Source of the DNA: an uncultured Campylobacter sp.
GTDB lineage: Bacteria > Campylobacterota > Campylobacteria > Campylobacterales > Campylobacteraceae
Reading direction: 5' to 3'
Assembly: GCF_938040115.1 (NCBI RefSeq)
Contig: NZ_CALHXD010000055.1
Coordinates: 1 to 6,388, forward strand
DNA: 6,388 bases
Shown here: piece after piece, positions 1 to 5,894 of the stretch
Layout: every line of letters begins with the position of its first letter
Numbering within the stretch: the stretch's first letter is position 1
The notes under the pieces: generated by a model
What the model was told of the DNA's origin: nothing
The model's input: only the letters and a program-made list of their open reading frames with translations
Database searches by the model: none
Made by a program: the position numbers and the translations under genes

Positions 1-279
1 CTTTAAAATTCTATTTCCCTCGGGCACGCTCAAATTTAAAATTTTCGCCCCCCAGAACCTCTTTTTAAGCGCGACGTCAAAGGGCGCTTTGTACTCTTTT
101 ACGTTTAAAAAATCAGGATTTGCGTAGATCGCGGAGTCGGCCTTACTAAGATCAAAAAACAACCCGAGCTCGCCGTCAAATTCTATAAATATCGCCATAT
201 CGCCCGCGCGTCTGATTGCGGTTATTTTTTTAAATTTGCCTAAAAAAGATTTGATTTGTTTTAAATTTGCGTATTTCAT
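1..279 (-). CDS. NFACT family (RqcH/fibronectin-binding-like) protein, N-terminal part; gene runs off the left edge
   Basis: Reading the minus strand from ATG at 279-277 gives 93 codons without a stop up to the window edge, so only the N-terminus is present. The protein begins MKYANLKQIKSFLGKF and contains AIRRAGDMAIFIEFDG, a DLSKADSAIY segment and the stretch KAPFDVALKKRF...NRILK. This resembles the start of the Campylobacter proteins annotated as fibronectin/fibrinogen-binding protein (C. jejuni Cj1349c, from memory). That family is NFACT, whose bacterial member RqcH binds stalled large ribosomal subunits and recruits tRNA-Ala to add C-terminal alanine tails; the role here is inferred from family. 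The gene is divergent from the siderophore receptor with an 86-base gap. No Shine-Dalgarno is visible before the ATG, and a -10 box lies so close that a leaderless message is likely. The NFACT-R and coiled-coil parts would lie outside the window. Confidence 0.78.
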   Translation of the reverse strand, partial: MKYANLKQIKSFLGKFKKITAIRRAGDMAIFIEFDGELGLFFDLSKADSAIYANPDFLNVKEYKAPFDVALKKRFWGAKILNLSVPEGNRILK

Positions 280-286
280 AGCCGAA

Positions 287-292
287 ATTATA
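287..292 (-). promoter_or_regulatory. Putative -10 box of the NFACT gene
   Basis: The minus strand reads TATAAT at 292-287, a perfect sigma-70 -10 hexamer. Its downstream end is only 7 bases from the ATG at 279, which places the expected transcription start at or next to the start codon. No recognisable -35 is seen, as is usual in campylobacters. Confidence 0.5.
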
Positions 293-328
293 GCCTAAAA
301 TACGACCAAATTTTAAGCGCAAGAATAA

Positions 329-334
329 TATAAT
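329..334 (+). promoter_or_regulatory. Putative -10 box of the siderophore receptor gene
   Basis: TATAAT at 329-334 is a perfect -10 hexamer, about 31 bases before the ATG at 366. A transcription start near 341 would leave a leader of about 25 bases containing the ribosome binding site GGAG at 353-356. The hexamer overlaps the candidate Fur box. Confidence 0.55.
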
Positions 335-347
335 GATAATGCATTTT
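329..347 (+). promoter_or_regulatory. Candidate Fur box over the siderophore receptor promoter
   Basis: The stretch TATAATGATAATGCATTTT matches the classic 19-base Fur box (GATAATGATAATCATTATC) at 13 of 19 positions by direct comparison, including 11 of the first 12. The word TGATAAT at 334-340 is the conserved half-site, and AATGCATT at 338-345 is self-complementary. The site covers the -10 region of a siderophore receptor gene, the classical position for iron repression. The sequence match and position are seen; Fur binding is inferred. Confidence 0.55.
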
Positions 348-365
348 AAAACGGAGAAAAAATAA

Positions 366-2486
366 ATGAACAAATTTAGCCTAAGTTTAGCGGCCTCGTC
401 GCTGCTTTTAACTCAAATTTTCGCCGCCGACGTAGCATTGCAAGGCGTCGAGATTAGCGAGAGCGCGGACGACGGATACCGTGCCAAAACCAGCGAAGTA
501 GGCAAAACGAATACGCCTATCTTAGAGATCCCGCAGACGGTAAACGTCGTAACCCAGCAGCAGCTAAAGGATAAAAAACCCGAGACTCTAGCCGAGAGCC
601 TTCAAAACGTGAGCGGAGTTAGCTATGGAAACACCACGGGCGGCATCTTTGACTCGATCATAAAGAGAGGCTTTGGCGGCGGACGCGACGGCTCGATCAT
701 GCGAAACGGCGTGCCCGCTAGCGTCATGCATAGCTTTAACAAAACCGTAGAAAGCGTCGAGGTGCTAAAAGGCCCGGCTAGCCTGCTCTACGGTGCGCAA
801 GAGCCCGGCGGCATCATAAATATGGTAACCAAAAAGCCAAAATACAACTTTGCAAACGAAATTTGGGCGGGCATCGGCAACCGCAACTACTGGAATACAG
901 GCTTTGATGCCACGGGGCCTATTGCGGAGAGTGGATTTGCGTATAGATTTATATTTGATACTATGCAAAAGGACTACTGGAGAGAGTTTGGCGAATATAA
1001 AAATGTTCTCTTTGCACCCTCACTTTCGTATAAAGGCGATGATTACCGCATAAATTTGGCTTATGCGCACACACGCTCGACCGATCCGATCGACCGAGGC
1101 ATGTATCTCATTCCAAGCACTGGCAAGCTACTGCCGATAGATAAGAAAAGACGCCTTGACGAGCCATTTAATAAGCTAAAAACAAAGCTTGACACGCTAG
1201 ATGTAAATTTTGAGAAAAATCTCGGCGAAAACTGGCTACTGCGCGGCGCTTACGCGTTTTCCCGCTCAAAGCACGAATACGGTCACATCAGGCTAATGAA
1301 CGTAAATTTAAACACCGGCATGGCGACTAGGCGAAACGAATATTACGACGGATTTATCCATCGCACGCATGCTGGATCGTTAAATTTAAACGGCTACGTT
1401 AAAACTGGTGAGATAGAGCATAATTTACTCTTTGGCATCGACGCAAAGGAATACTACCGCTATAGACCAGGTGGCCTAAAAGATACGGGTAACCACTTAA
1501 GCATAAACATATATCATCCTATCTATGGAAGAGTAGGACTACCAACTGCCAGGGAGTCAAGCATCCAGTACCAAAAGCTAAAAACTATCGGATTTTACGC
1601 ACAAGATAGCATAAATTTAACTGAAAACTTAATCTACTCTTTAGGAACTAGGTATGAATACTACGACCAAGTAGCTCGCGGCACTACTAGCGGACCAAAC
1701 ACCACCGATCAGCAAGACGGCAAATTTACGTGGCAGACGGGGCTTTTATACCTGCTAACGCCCGAGTGGTCGGTTTACGCCAACTACGCGCAAAGCTTTA
1801 ATCCGCAAATGGCGATCAGCGGCGACGACATCGGCGACATAAAGCCCGAAGAAGGCAAAAGCATAGAGCTGGGAACTAAATTTCAAAACGATAGCATAAC
1901 GGCTAGCGCGGCGGTCTTTAACATCGATAAGAAAAACATCATGCGCACCGTAAATAGCGTAAGTACGCCCGTGGGCGAGGCGCGCTCGAGAGGATTTGAG
2001 TTTGACTTTAACGGCCGCGTGACGCAAGGGCTAAGCGTGGGCGCCAGCTACGCATACACAAAGACTCAGGTGCGCAAGGATAGCGGCGCGTTTGCCGTGC
2101 TAGTGGGCAAACCGCTAGAAGCCACGCCAAAGCACCAAGCCAGCCTCTTTGCCAACTACGACTTTAGCCACCTAGGCGCAAAAGGCCTAAGGATCGGCGG
2201 CGGAGCGAGGTATTTTGGTTCATGGTACACCTACTACATGAGGACAAATCTACCGGCCGTGCCGGCGGGAACGGGCTTTAAGATGGACGACGCGGTCGTT
2301 TACGACGCCTTTATCAGCTACGATACCAAGATCGCGGGCTACGAGACGAATTTCGCCTTTAACGTCAAAAACTTGACCGACAAGCTCTACTATACGTCCT
2401 CGTCGACCGGCACGCAGGCTAATATCATACCGATACAGCCGGGGTATGCGAGGCAGTTTATGCTGACTGCTAGCGTTAAATTTTAA
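366..2486 (+). CDS. TonB-dependent siderophore receptor (outer membrane)
   Basis: A 706-residue TonB-gated outer-membrane channel that should import a ferric siderophore. Residues 1-20 are a signal peptide (MNKFSLSLAASSLLLTQIFA). VALQGVEIS at about 23-31 is a possible TonB box. The GYRAKTSEVGKTNTPILEIP segment followed by QTVNVVT (38-63) is the plug start typical of the FhuA/FhuE/FoxA/FpvA group, and VEVLKGPASLLYG (131-143) with PGGIINMVTKKP ends the plug core. The rest is a 22-strand-type barrel with NLTDKLYY near the end and a terminal aromatic (SVKF) as expected for BAM recognition. Length is normal for the family. The ATG start has GGAG at 353-356, 9 bases upstream. The ligand cannot be read from sequence; the hydroxamate-like group is only suggested by family. 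The gene stands alone, without tonB, exbBD or an ABC transporter nearby. G/C content dips in the middle (about 900-1690). Confidence 0.93.
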   Translation: MNKFSLSLAASSLLLTQIFAADVALQGVEISESADDGYRAKTSEVGKTNTPILEIPQTVNVVTQQQLKDKKPETLAESLQNVSGVSYGNTTGGIFDSIIKRGFGGGRDGSIMRNGVPASVMHSFNKTVESVEVLKGPASLLYGAQEPGGIINMVTKKPKYNFANEIWAGIGNRNYWNTGFDATGPIAESGFAYRFIFDTMQKDYWREFGEYKNVLFAPSLSYKGDDYRINLAYAHTRSTDPIDRGMYLIPSTGKLLPIDKKRRLDEPFNKLKTKLDTLDVNFEKNLGENWLLRGAYAFSRSKHEYGHIRLMNVNLNTGMATRRNEYYDGFIHRTHAGSLNLNGYVKTGEIEHNLLFGIDAKEYYRYRPGGLKDTGNHLSINIYHPIYGRVGLPTARESSIQYQKLKTIGFYAQDSINLTENLIYSLGTRYEYYDQVARGTTSGPNTTDQQDGKFTWQTGLLYLLTPEWSVYANYAQSFNPQMAISGDDIGDIKPEEGKSIELGTKFQNDSITASAAVFNIDKKNIMRTVNSVSTPVGEARSRGFEFDFNGRVTQGLSVGASYAYTKTQVRKDSGAFAVLVGKPLEATPKHQASLFANYDFSHLGAKGLRIGGGARYFGSWYTYYMRTNLPAVPAGTGFKMDDAVVYDAFISYDTKIAGYETNFAFNVKNLTDKLYYTSSSTGTQANIIPIQPGYARQFMLTASVKF

Positions 2487-2523
2487 AATTTAAGCGGCTT
2501 GTCTTTTCTCGCTATACGGCGTT

Positions 2524-2583
2524 GAAATTTAAATTTTAAGCTCGGCAGACCATTCGTCTAGCCTACGCTTAAAATTTAAATTC
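2524..2583. repeat. Long imperfect inverted repeat (hairpin), possible terminator or intergenic repeat element
   Basis: The left arm AATTTAAATTTTAAGC (2526-2541) is the exact complement of the right arm at 2567-2582, giving 16 perfect pairs. Inside, GGC (2544-2546) pairs with GCC (2561-2563) and AGAC (2547-2550) with GTCT (2556-2559), closing on the 5-base loop CATTC (2551-2555). The structure starts about 40 bases after the receptor stop codon and could end its transcription or protect the 3' end. The T-tract expected of an intrinsic terminator is missing, so a repeat element is an equal option. Confidence 0.7.
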
Positions 2584-2628
2584 CGCCTTGTCTAGCGAAA
2601 AAATACTTCACCTTAGCTTCTTGCGTTC

Positions 2629-2676
2629 AAATTTGGAATTAAATTTGGTTAAATTTACAAATTTGGCTTCAAATTT
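2629..2676. repeat. Helically phased AAATTT run
   Basis: AAATTT occurs at 2629, 2641, 2651, 2659 and 2671, giving spacings of 12, 10, 8 and 12 and a mean of 10.5 bases, one B-DNA turn. A sixth copy is at 2708. Such phased A/T tracts can curve DNA. The word is very common in this genome type, so the phasing may be chance. Confidence 0.55.
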
Positions 2677-2778
2677 GACTCGCCCGAACCCGAATCCTGA
2701 AAGCATCAAATTTAGCTTTAAACCCGCGACGTATTATGCTATTTTATCCAAGCCAAATTCGTATTTGCAACGCTCAAA

Positions 2779-2818
2779 TTTTAATCTCAATCTCTTTTTA
2801 TCCATTTTTCGCTAAAAT
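2779..2818 (+). promoter_or_regulatory. Putative leuC promoter
   Basis: TAAAAT at 2813-2818 is the -10 candidate. It is preceded by T-tracts at 2779-2782, 2795-2799 and 2805-2809, the periodic AT signal that replaces a -35 box in campylobacter sigma-70 promoters. Transcription would start near 2825, leaving a leader of about 39 bases. The leader holds a small hairpin (GCGG 2838-2841 with CCGC 2845-2848) just before the ribosome binding site AAGGA at 2854-2858. It is too short for a leucine-codon attenuator. Confidence 0.5.
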
Positions 2819-2863
2819 CGCTAAATTTTAAAAACGCGCGGCATCCGCAAAAAAAGGAAATTT

Positions 2864-4138
2864 ATGCAAAACTCAAAGCAAACCATCACCGAAAAGATTT
2901 TCAGCGAGCACGTAGGGCGCGAGGTTTTCGCGGGCGAGATCATCGAGAGCGACATCGACATGGTCATCGGCAACGACATCACGACTCCGATCTCCATCAA
3001 GCAGTTTGAGCGCAGCGGCGCGACGAAGCTCGCTAATCCTGACGGCTTTAGCGTCGTGATGGACCACTACATCCCCGCCAAAGACATCCTAAGCGCCAAC
3101 CAAGCCAAAATAAGCCGCGAATTTGCCTATAAACACGATCTAAAAAACTATTTTGACGAAAAAGATATGGGTATCGAGCACGCGCTTTTGCCCGAAAAGG
3201 GCCTCGTAGTCCCTGGCGACGTCATCATCGGCGCCGATAGCCACACCTGTACGCACGGCGCGCTGGGAGCCTTTGCCACGGGCATGGGCAGCACCGACCT
3301 AGCCTACGCGATGATAACGGGTAAAAACTGGTTTAAGGTGCCGCCGACTATCAAAGTGATCTTTCGCGGCAAACTTGACCGCCACGTCTACGGCAAGGAC
3401 CTCATCCTAGAAATCATCCGCCGCATCGGCGTAGACGGCGCGCTGTATAAGGCGCTGGAGTTTACGGGCGAGACGATAGAGAACCTCGATATGGACGGGC
3501 GATTTAGCATGTGCAACATGGCTATCGAGGCCGGCGGCAAAAGCGGCATCATCGCGGTCGATGAAACCACGAAAGAGTTTTTAAAAGGTAAAAATTTACG
3601 CGCCGAGCCGAAGCTGCACTACTCCGACGAGGGCGCAAACTACGAGCAAATTTTAGAGATCGATGTTACTAATCTCGATCCCGTGATCGCCTATCCGTTT
3701 TTGCCTAGCAACGGCAAGAGCGTGCGCGAAGCGGTGAAAGACGACATCGCTATCGATCAGGCGTTTATCGGCAGCTGCACGAACGGTAGGCTAAGCGATC
3801 TACGCATCGCGGCTGAAATCCTAAAAGGTCGCAAAGTAGCGCGCAAAACCCGCCTCATCATCACGCCTGCGACGCAAAAGATTGCCCTGCAAGCGCAAAA
3901 AGAGGGACTAATGGATATTTTCGCGGAAGCGGGCGCGGTCGTCTCAAATCCAACGTGTGGCGCATGCTTGGGTGGATATATGGGGATTTTGGGCGTAGGT
4001 GAGCGCTGCGTGAGCACGACAAACAGGAACTTCGTCGGCCGCATGGGCGATCGCACGAGCGAGGTGTATCTGGCTAACTCGGCCGTAGCTGCGGCGAGTG
4101 CGGTGGTGGGCAAGATCGCCGACCCAAGGGATTTGTAG
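2864..4138 (+). CDS. leuC: 3-isopropylmalate dehydratase large subunit, type 2 (LeuC)
   Basis: Aconitase-superfamily enzyme subunit that, with LeuD, isomerises 2-isopropylmalate to 3-isopropylmalate in cytoplasmic leucine biosynthesis. The three cysteines expected to hold the 4Fe-4S cluster are visible: C305 in FIGSCTNGR, and C365 and C368 in NPTCGACLGG. Other family blocks are VMDHYIP (65-71), GADSHTCTHGALGAFATGMG (123-142) and NRNFVGRMG (387-395). At 424 residues it fits the shorter type-2/archaeal-like LeuC and homoaconitase group rather than the roughly 470-residue type-1 enzyme. The ATG start has AAGGA 5 bases upstream. Composition is G/C-rich and typical of the host genome. No leuD, leuA or leuB is adjacent, and the next gene is convergent, so the small subunit must be encoded elsewhere. 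A related hydro-lyase (homoaconitase-like or another C5/C6 substrate) remains possible. Confidence 0.9.
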   Translation: MQNSKQTITEKIFSEHVGREVFAGEIIESDIDMVIGNDITTPISIKQFERSGATKLANPDGFSVVMDHYIPAKDILSANQAKISREFAYKHDLKNYFDEKDMGIEHALLPEKGLVVPGDVIIGADSHTCTHGALGAFATGMGSTDLAYAMITGKNWFKVPPTIKVIFRGKLDRHVYGKDLILEIIRRIGVDGALYKALEFTGETIENLDMDGRFSMCNMAIEAGGKSGIIAVDETTKEFLKGKNLRAEPKLHYSDEGANYEQILEIDVTNLDPVIAYPFLPSNGKSVREAVKDDIAIDQAFIGSCTNGRLSDLRIAAEILKGRKVARKTRLIITPATQKIALQAQKEGLMDIFAEAGAVVSNPTCGACLGGYMGILGVGERCVSTTNRNFVGRMGDRTSEVYLANSAVAAASAVVGKIADPRDL

Positions 4139-4152
4139 TTTTATAAAATTTC

Positions 4153-4190
4153 AAAAAAGGGGAAGGACTATTATAAAGCCTTCCTTCTTA
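4153..4190. terminator. Bidirectional terminator between leuC and the Sel1-repeat gene
   Basis: GGAAGG (4161-4166) pairs with CCTTCC (4179-4184) around a 12-base loop, with possible G-U extension outward. On the minus strand the stem is followed by CCTTTTTT (4160-4153), a good U-tract for the three-gene operon. On the plus strand it is followed by TTCTTA, a weaker tract for leuC. It lies between the two convergent stop codons. Confidence 0.6.
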
Positions 4191-4223
4191 AAAGGCGCAA
4201 GTTATTAGGCTTACTACTTCAAA

Positions 4224-4715
4224 TTATTTTGCAAATTTACAAGAGAACTCATTCCCTAGATCGCAAGCTTTCTTATTGAGTTCTTTTGCTTTTGCTTTAT
4301 CTTTTTCTATGCCCAACCCCTTATAGTACAATGAGGCAAGGCGACCGCAACCATATCCGTCATCGTCGTCACAAGCTTTTTGATAAAACTCATGCGCTTT
4401 TGCATAGTTCTGTTCTCTAAAAAACATCTCGCCAAGACCGGCGCAACCATTCGCATTACCGCCGTCACAAGCTTTTTGATAAAGCTCCTTTGCCTTTTTA
4501 CTACTTTCAAATAAGCTTAGAATTTTTAGATTGCCTTTTGCATATAAAAAAGCTAGCTGATTACAAGCCCATGCCCTATTTTGCCCGCACTCTTTATCAA
4601 GAATTTTTTCGGCCTTTTCGTAGTCTTTGTTTTTTAACGCAGCTTGAACCATATCATACTCATTGGCAAAACAAAAACAGGACACGCATAATATAACAAA
4701 ATAAATTTTTTTCAT
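4224..4715 (-). CDS. Secreted cysteine-rich Sel1-like repeat protein (Hcp-like), third gene of the ZorAB-like operon
   Basis: A 163-residue protein with a cleavable signal peptide (MKKIYFVILCVSCFCFA, 1-17), so it should act in the periplasm or outside. The mature part is built of helical repeats ending in cysteine pairs at 43/51, 83/91, 115/123 and 151/159, each exactly 8 residues apart, in contexts such as KACDGGNANGC and KACDDDDGYGC. This is the disulfide-bonded Sel1-like repeat layout of Helicobacter cysteine-rich proteins (Hcp). Repeat steps are 40, 32 and 36 residues, so the second is stretched and the third shortened from the standard 36. Such proteins are usually protein-binding scaffolds; the partner here is unknown. 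The ATG overlaps the stop of the ZorB-like gene by 4 bases and has AGGA at 4725-4722, indicating translational coupling. It is AT-rich like the rest of the operon. The signal region lacks a clear lipobox. Confidence 0.85.
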   Translation of the reverse strand: MKKIYFVILCVSCFCFANEYDMVQAALKNKDYEKAEKILDKECGQNRAWACNQLAFLYAKGNLKILSLFESSKKAKELYQKACDGGNANGCAGLGEMFFREQNYAKAHEFYQKACDDDDGYGCGRLASLYYKGLGIEKDKAKAKELNKKACDLGNEFSCKFAK

Positions 4716-5434
4716 TTTTGATCCTTTAATTTATCTTCAATATTTGTTATGACTCTAAATTCAACCCTTTGTGAATTTAAATAATTCTCTTTTAAACCGC
4801 TTTTTGAGGTTAAATTTGAATTATCATCAAGTGTTTTAGCAGACGCAAAACCTATGGCCCTAAAATGCTTTTTTAAAAAATCACCTTCTTTTGAATGCCT
4901 TAATATATATTCCAAAACAGACTGTGCTCTTTTAGAGGATAAAGCCATATTTTTTAGATATGCATCATCCGCGCTTGCATCATTCCAAACAGAGCTAGTA
5001 TGACCCTCTATTCGTATTTCGTCGATATTATCTATAATATTTTTATCTGTTATTATTTTTAAATATCTAGGAAAAAAGTTATCCAAAATTTTTTCAAAAT
5101 CTTTTGATAACTCTGCCTCACCTGTTTTAAAAAGAATTTCCGGCTTATTAAATCTAATAGTAAGATCATCCTCGATAACTGCATTAAATTTGGATAAATC
5201 GTCTTTAAATTCTTCTCTCAATAATGCTGTCAAATTTAGTCTTAGCTCTTTATAGTTCTTTGGTATAGCCTGACTCTTTTCTAACTGTTCTTGTAAATTT
5301 ACAACCTTAGAATTTTCATTTACCTTTAACATATATAAAGAAAACAGTAGCAAAAACACAAGCATCAAAGCTGTCATGATATCGCTCAATGCTATCCAGT
5401 AACTATTTTTGCCGGTTTTCTTAAAAAGACTCAT
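4712..5434 (-). CDS. ZorB/MotB-like motor anchor with OmpA-type peptidoglycan-binding domain
   Basis: A 240-residue protein with a short cytoplasmic N-terminus, one membrane helix (about 13-36) and a periplasmic rest. The helix begins WIALSDIMTALM, where D18 sits at the place of the ion-carrying Asp of MotB/ZorB. A linker follows (about 40-90), then an OmpA/MotB domain with a pre-strand segment LFKTGEAELS (101-110), EGHTS (143-147), the NMALSSKRAQSVL helix (162-174) and the RVEFR strand (223-227). These are the hallmarks of peptidoglycan-gripping stators. The WxxxSDxMTxLMxxFLLLF pattern looks more like ZorB than flagellar MotB. It follows the ZorA-like gene after 1 base (stop TAA, then A, then ATG at 5434) with only a poor ribosome binding site, so translation is probably coupled. 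Inferred role: stator rod of an ion-driven 5:2-type inner-membrane motor. Confidence 0.85.
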   Translation of the reverse strand: MSLFKKTGKNSYWIALSDIMTALMLVFLLLFSLYMLKVNENSKVVNLQEQLEKSQAIPKNYKELRLNLTALLREEFKDDLSKFNAVIEDDLTIRFNKPEILFKTGEAELSKDFEKILDNFFPRYLKIITDKNIIDNIDEIRIEGHTSSVWNDASADDAYLKNMALSSKRAQSVLEYILRHSKEGDFLKKHFRAIGFASAKTLDDNSNLTSKSGLKENYLNSQRVEFRVITNIEDKLKDQK

Positions 5435-5435
5435 T

Positions 5436-5858
5436 TTATTTTTCGCTAATTTTTTTAAGTAAATTTATGATTTCTTCTTGATTTTTTATAAGCTCGGCCG
5501 GATTAAATTCTTCGCTTTTATCTTCTTTGTTTATGGCTCTAAAAAAGAAAATATCAATCAGCTTTAAAAACAGTGACCCAAAAATAGCAAAAATAGATAT
5601 ACTAAAGGCTGTTTTGATACCGTTTATGAGTTTAGGGATACTGCTTTCAACATCATTAGCATCAAAATCAATCAAGCCCAAAAATATACCCAAAAAAGTG
5701 AAGCCTATACCTATAGTGATTAAAATATCCGAACTTTGGCTATGTAGTCTTTTGCTTTTTATCAAATTTATTAGAAAAAAAATAAAAAACACAAAAATAA
5801 TACCAACGCCGATCGTAATGTGCATATTTGAAAATAGAGAATAAATAAAGTCGCCCAA
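5436..5858 (-). CDS. Short ZorA/MotA/ExbB-like ion-channel subunit
   Basis: A 140-residue membrane protein with three predicted helices: about 13-34, 43-64 and 77-105. The segment GFTFLGIFLGLIDFD (52-66) followed by SIPKLINGIKTAFSISIF (73-90) closely resembles the core of ZorA, the Zorya motor subunit, as I recall that family. T54 and S88 fall where polar channel residues are expected. Complete ZorA proteins carry a long cytoplasmic coiled tail; here only about 30 residues (110-140, NPAELIKNQEEIINLLKKI) follow the last helix. The start is TTG at 5858-5856, supported by AGGA at 5869-5866, 7 bases upstream, and the absence of a better ATG. It is first in the operon. With the ZorB-like protein it should form a proton- or sodium-driven complex in the inner membrane. 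ExbB/TolQ-like transport energisers are the main alternative. Confidence 0.8.
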   Translation of the reverse strand: MGDFIYSLFSNMHITIGVGIIFVFFIFFLINLIKSKRLHSQSSDILITIGIGFTFLGIFLGLIDFDANDVESSIPKLINGIKTAFSISIFAIFGSLFLKLIDIFFFRAINKEDKSEEFNPAELIKNQEEIINLLKKISEK

Positions 5859-5885
5859 AACAAAATCCTATATTTTTTGTTTAAT

Positions 5886-5894
5886 ATTCTAGCA
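5886..5894 (-). promoter_or_regulatory. Putative extended -10 promoter of the ZorAB-like operon
   Basis: The minus strand reads TGCTAGAAT at 5894-5886, an extended -10 (TGN plus TAGAAT). It is preceded by an AT-rich tract (5900-5935). Transcription would start near 5879, about 20 bases before the TTG start. No other promoter is evident before the three genes, which fits one operon. Confidence 0.5.

Larger units (their letters stand above)
2487..2863. other. 377-base intergenic region between the receptor gene and leuC
   Basis: No convincing gene is present. The first 100 bases hold a long imperfect inverted repeat (2524-2583) and two copies of CTTGTCT (2498-2504 and 2587-2593). The middle holds five AAATTT words in 48 bases (2629-2676). 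The last 90 bases hold the T-tract promoter region and leader of leuC. No orthodox T-run terminator for the receptor gene was found, so the inverted repeat may serve that role. Confidence 0.7.

Noticed and set aside
2588..2815. 75-codon open frame on the plus strand starting with TTG
   Set aside because: It has no ribosome binding site, is made largely of AAATTT repeats (Asn, Leu, Lys, Phe, Ser), overlaps the leuC promoter and resembles no family I know.
4224..4715. Lipoprotein signal in the Sel1-repeat protein
   Set aside because: The cysteines at 10, 13 and 15 lack a convincing lipobox before them, while A17 gives a normal signal peptidase I site.
5527..5844. 105-codon open frame on the plus strand
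   Set aside because: It is antisense to the ZorA-like gene, is Lys/Ile-rich as expected of a shadow in AT-rich DNA, and has no ribosome binding site.
4712..5858. Flagellar MotAB stator
   Set aside because: MotA has four helices and a large cytoplasmic loop. This 140-residue protein has three helices and a ZorA-like core.
4712..5858. ExbBD/TolQR energiser for the TonB-dependent receptor in the same window
   Set aside because: ExbD/TolR are about 140 residues without an OmpA peptidoglycan-binding domain. No tonB is present, and the operon is distant with a different composition.
4224..5858. A complete Zorya type I or II defence system
   Set aside because: There is no ZorC, ZorD helicase or ZorE HNH nuclease, and the ZorA tail is missing. 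The flanking genes are a SemiSWEET and leuC.
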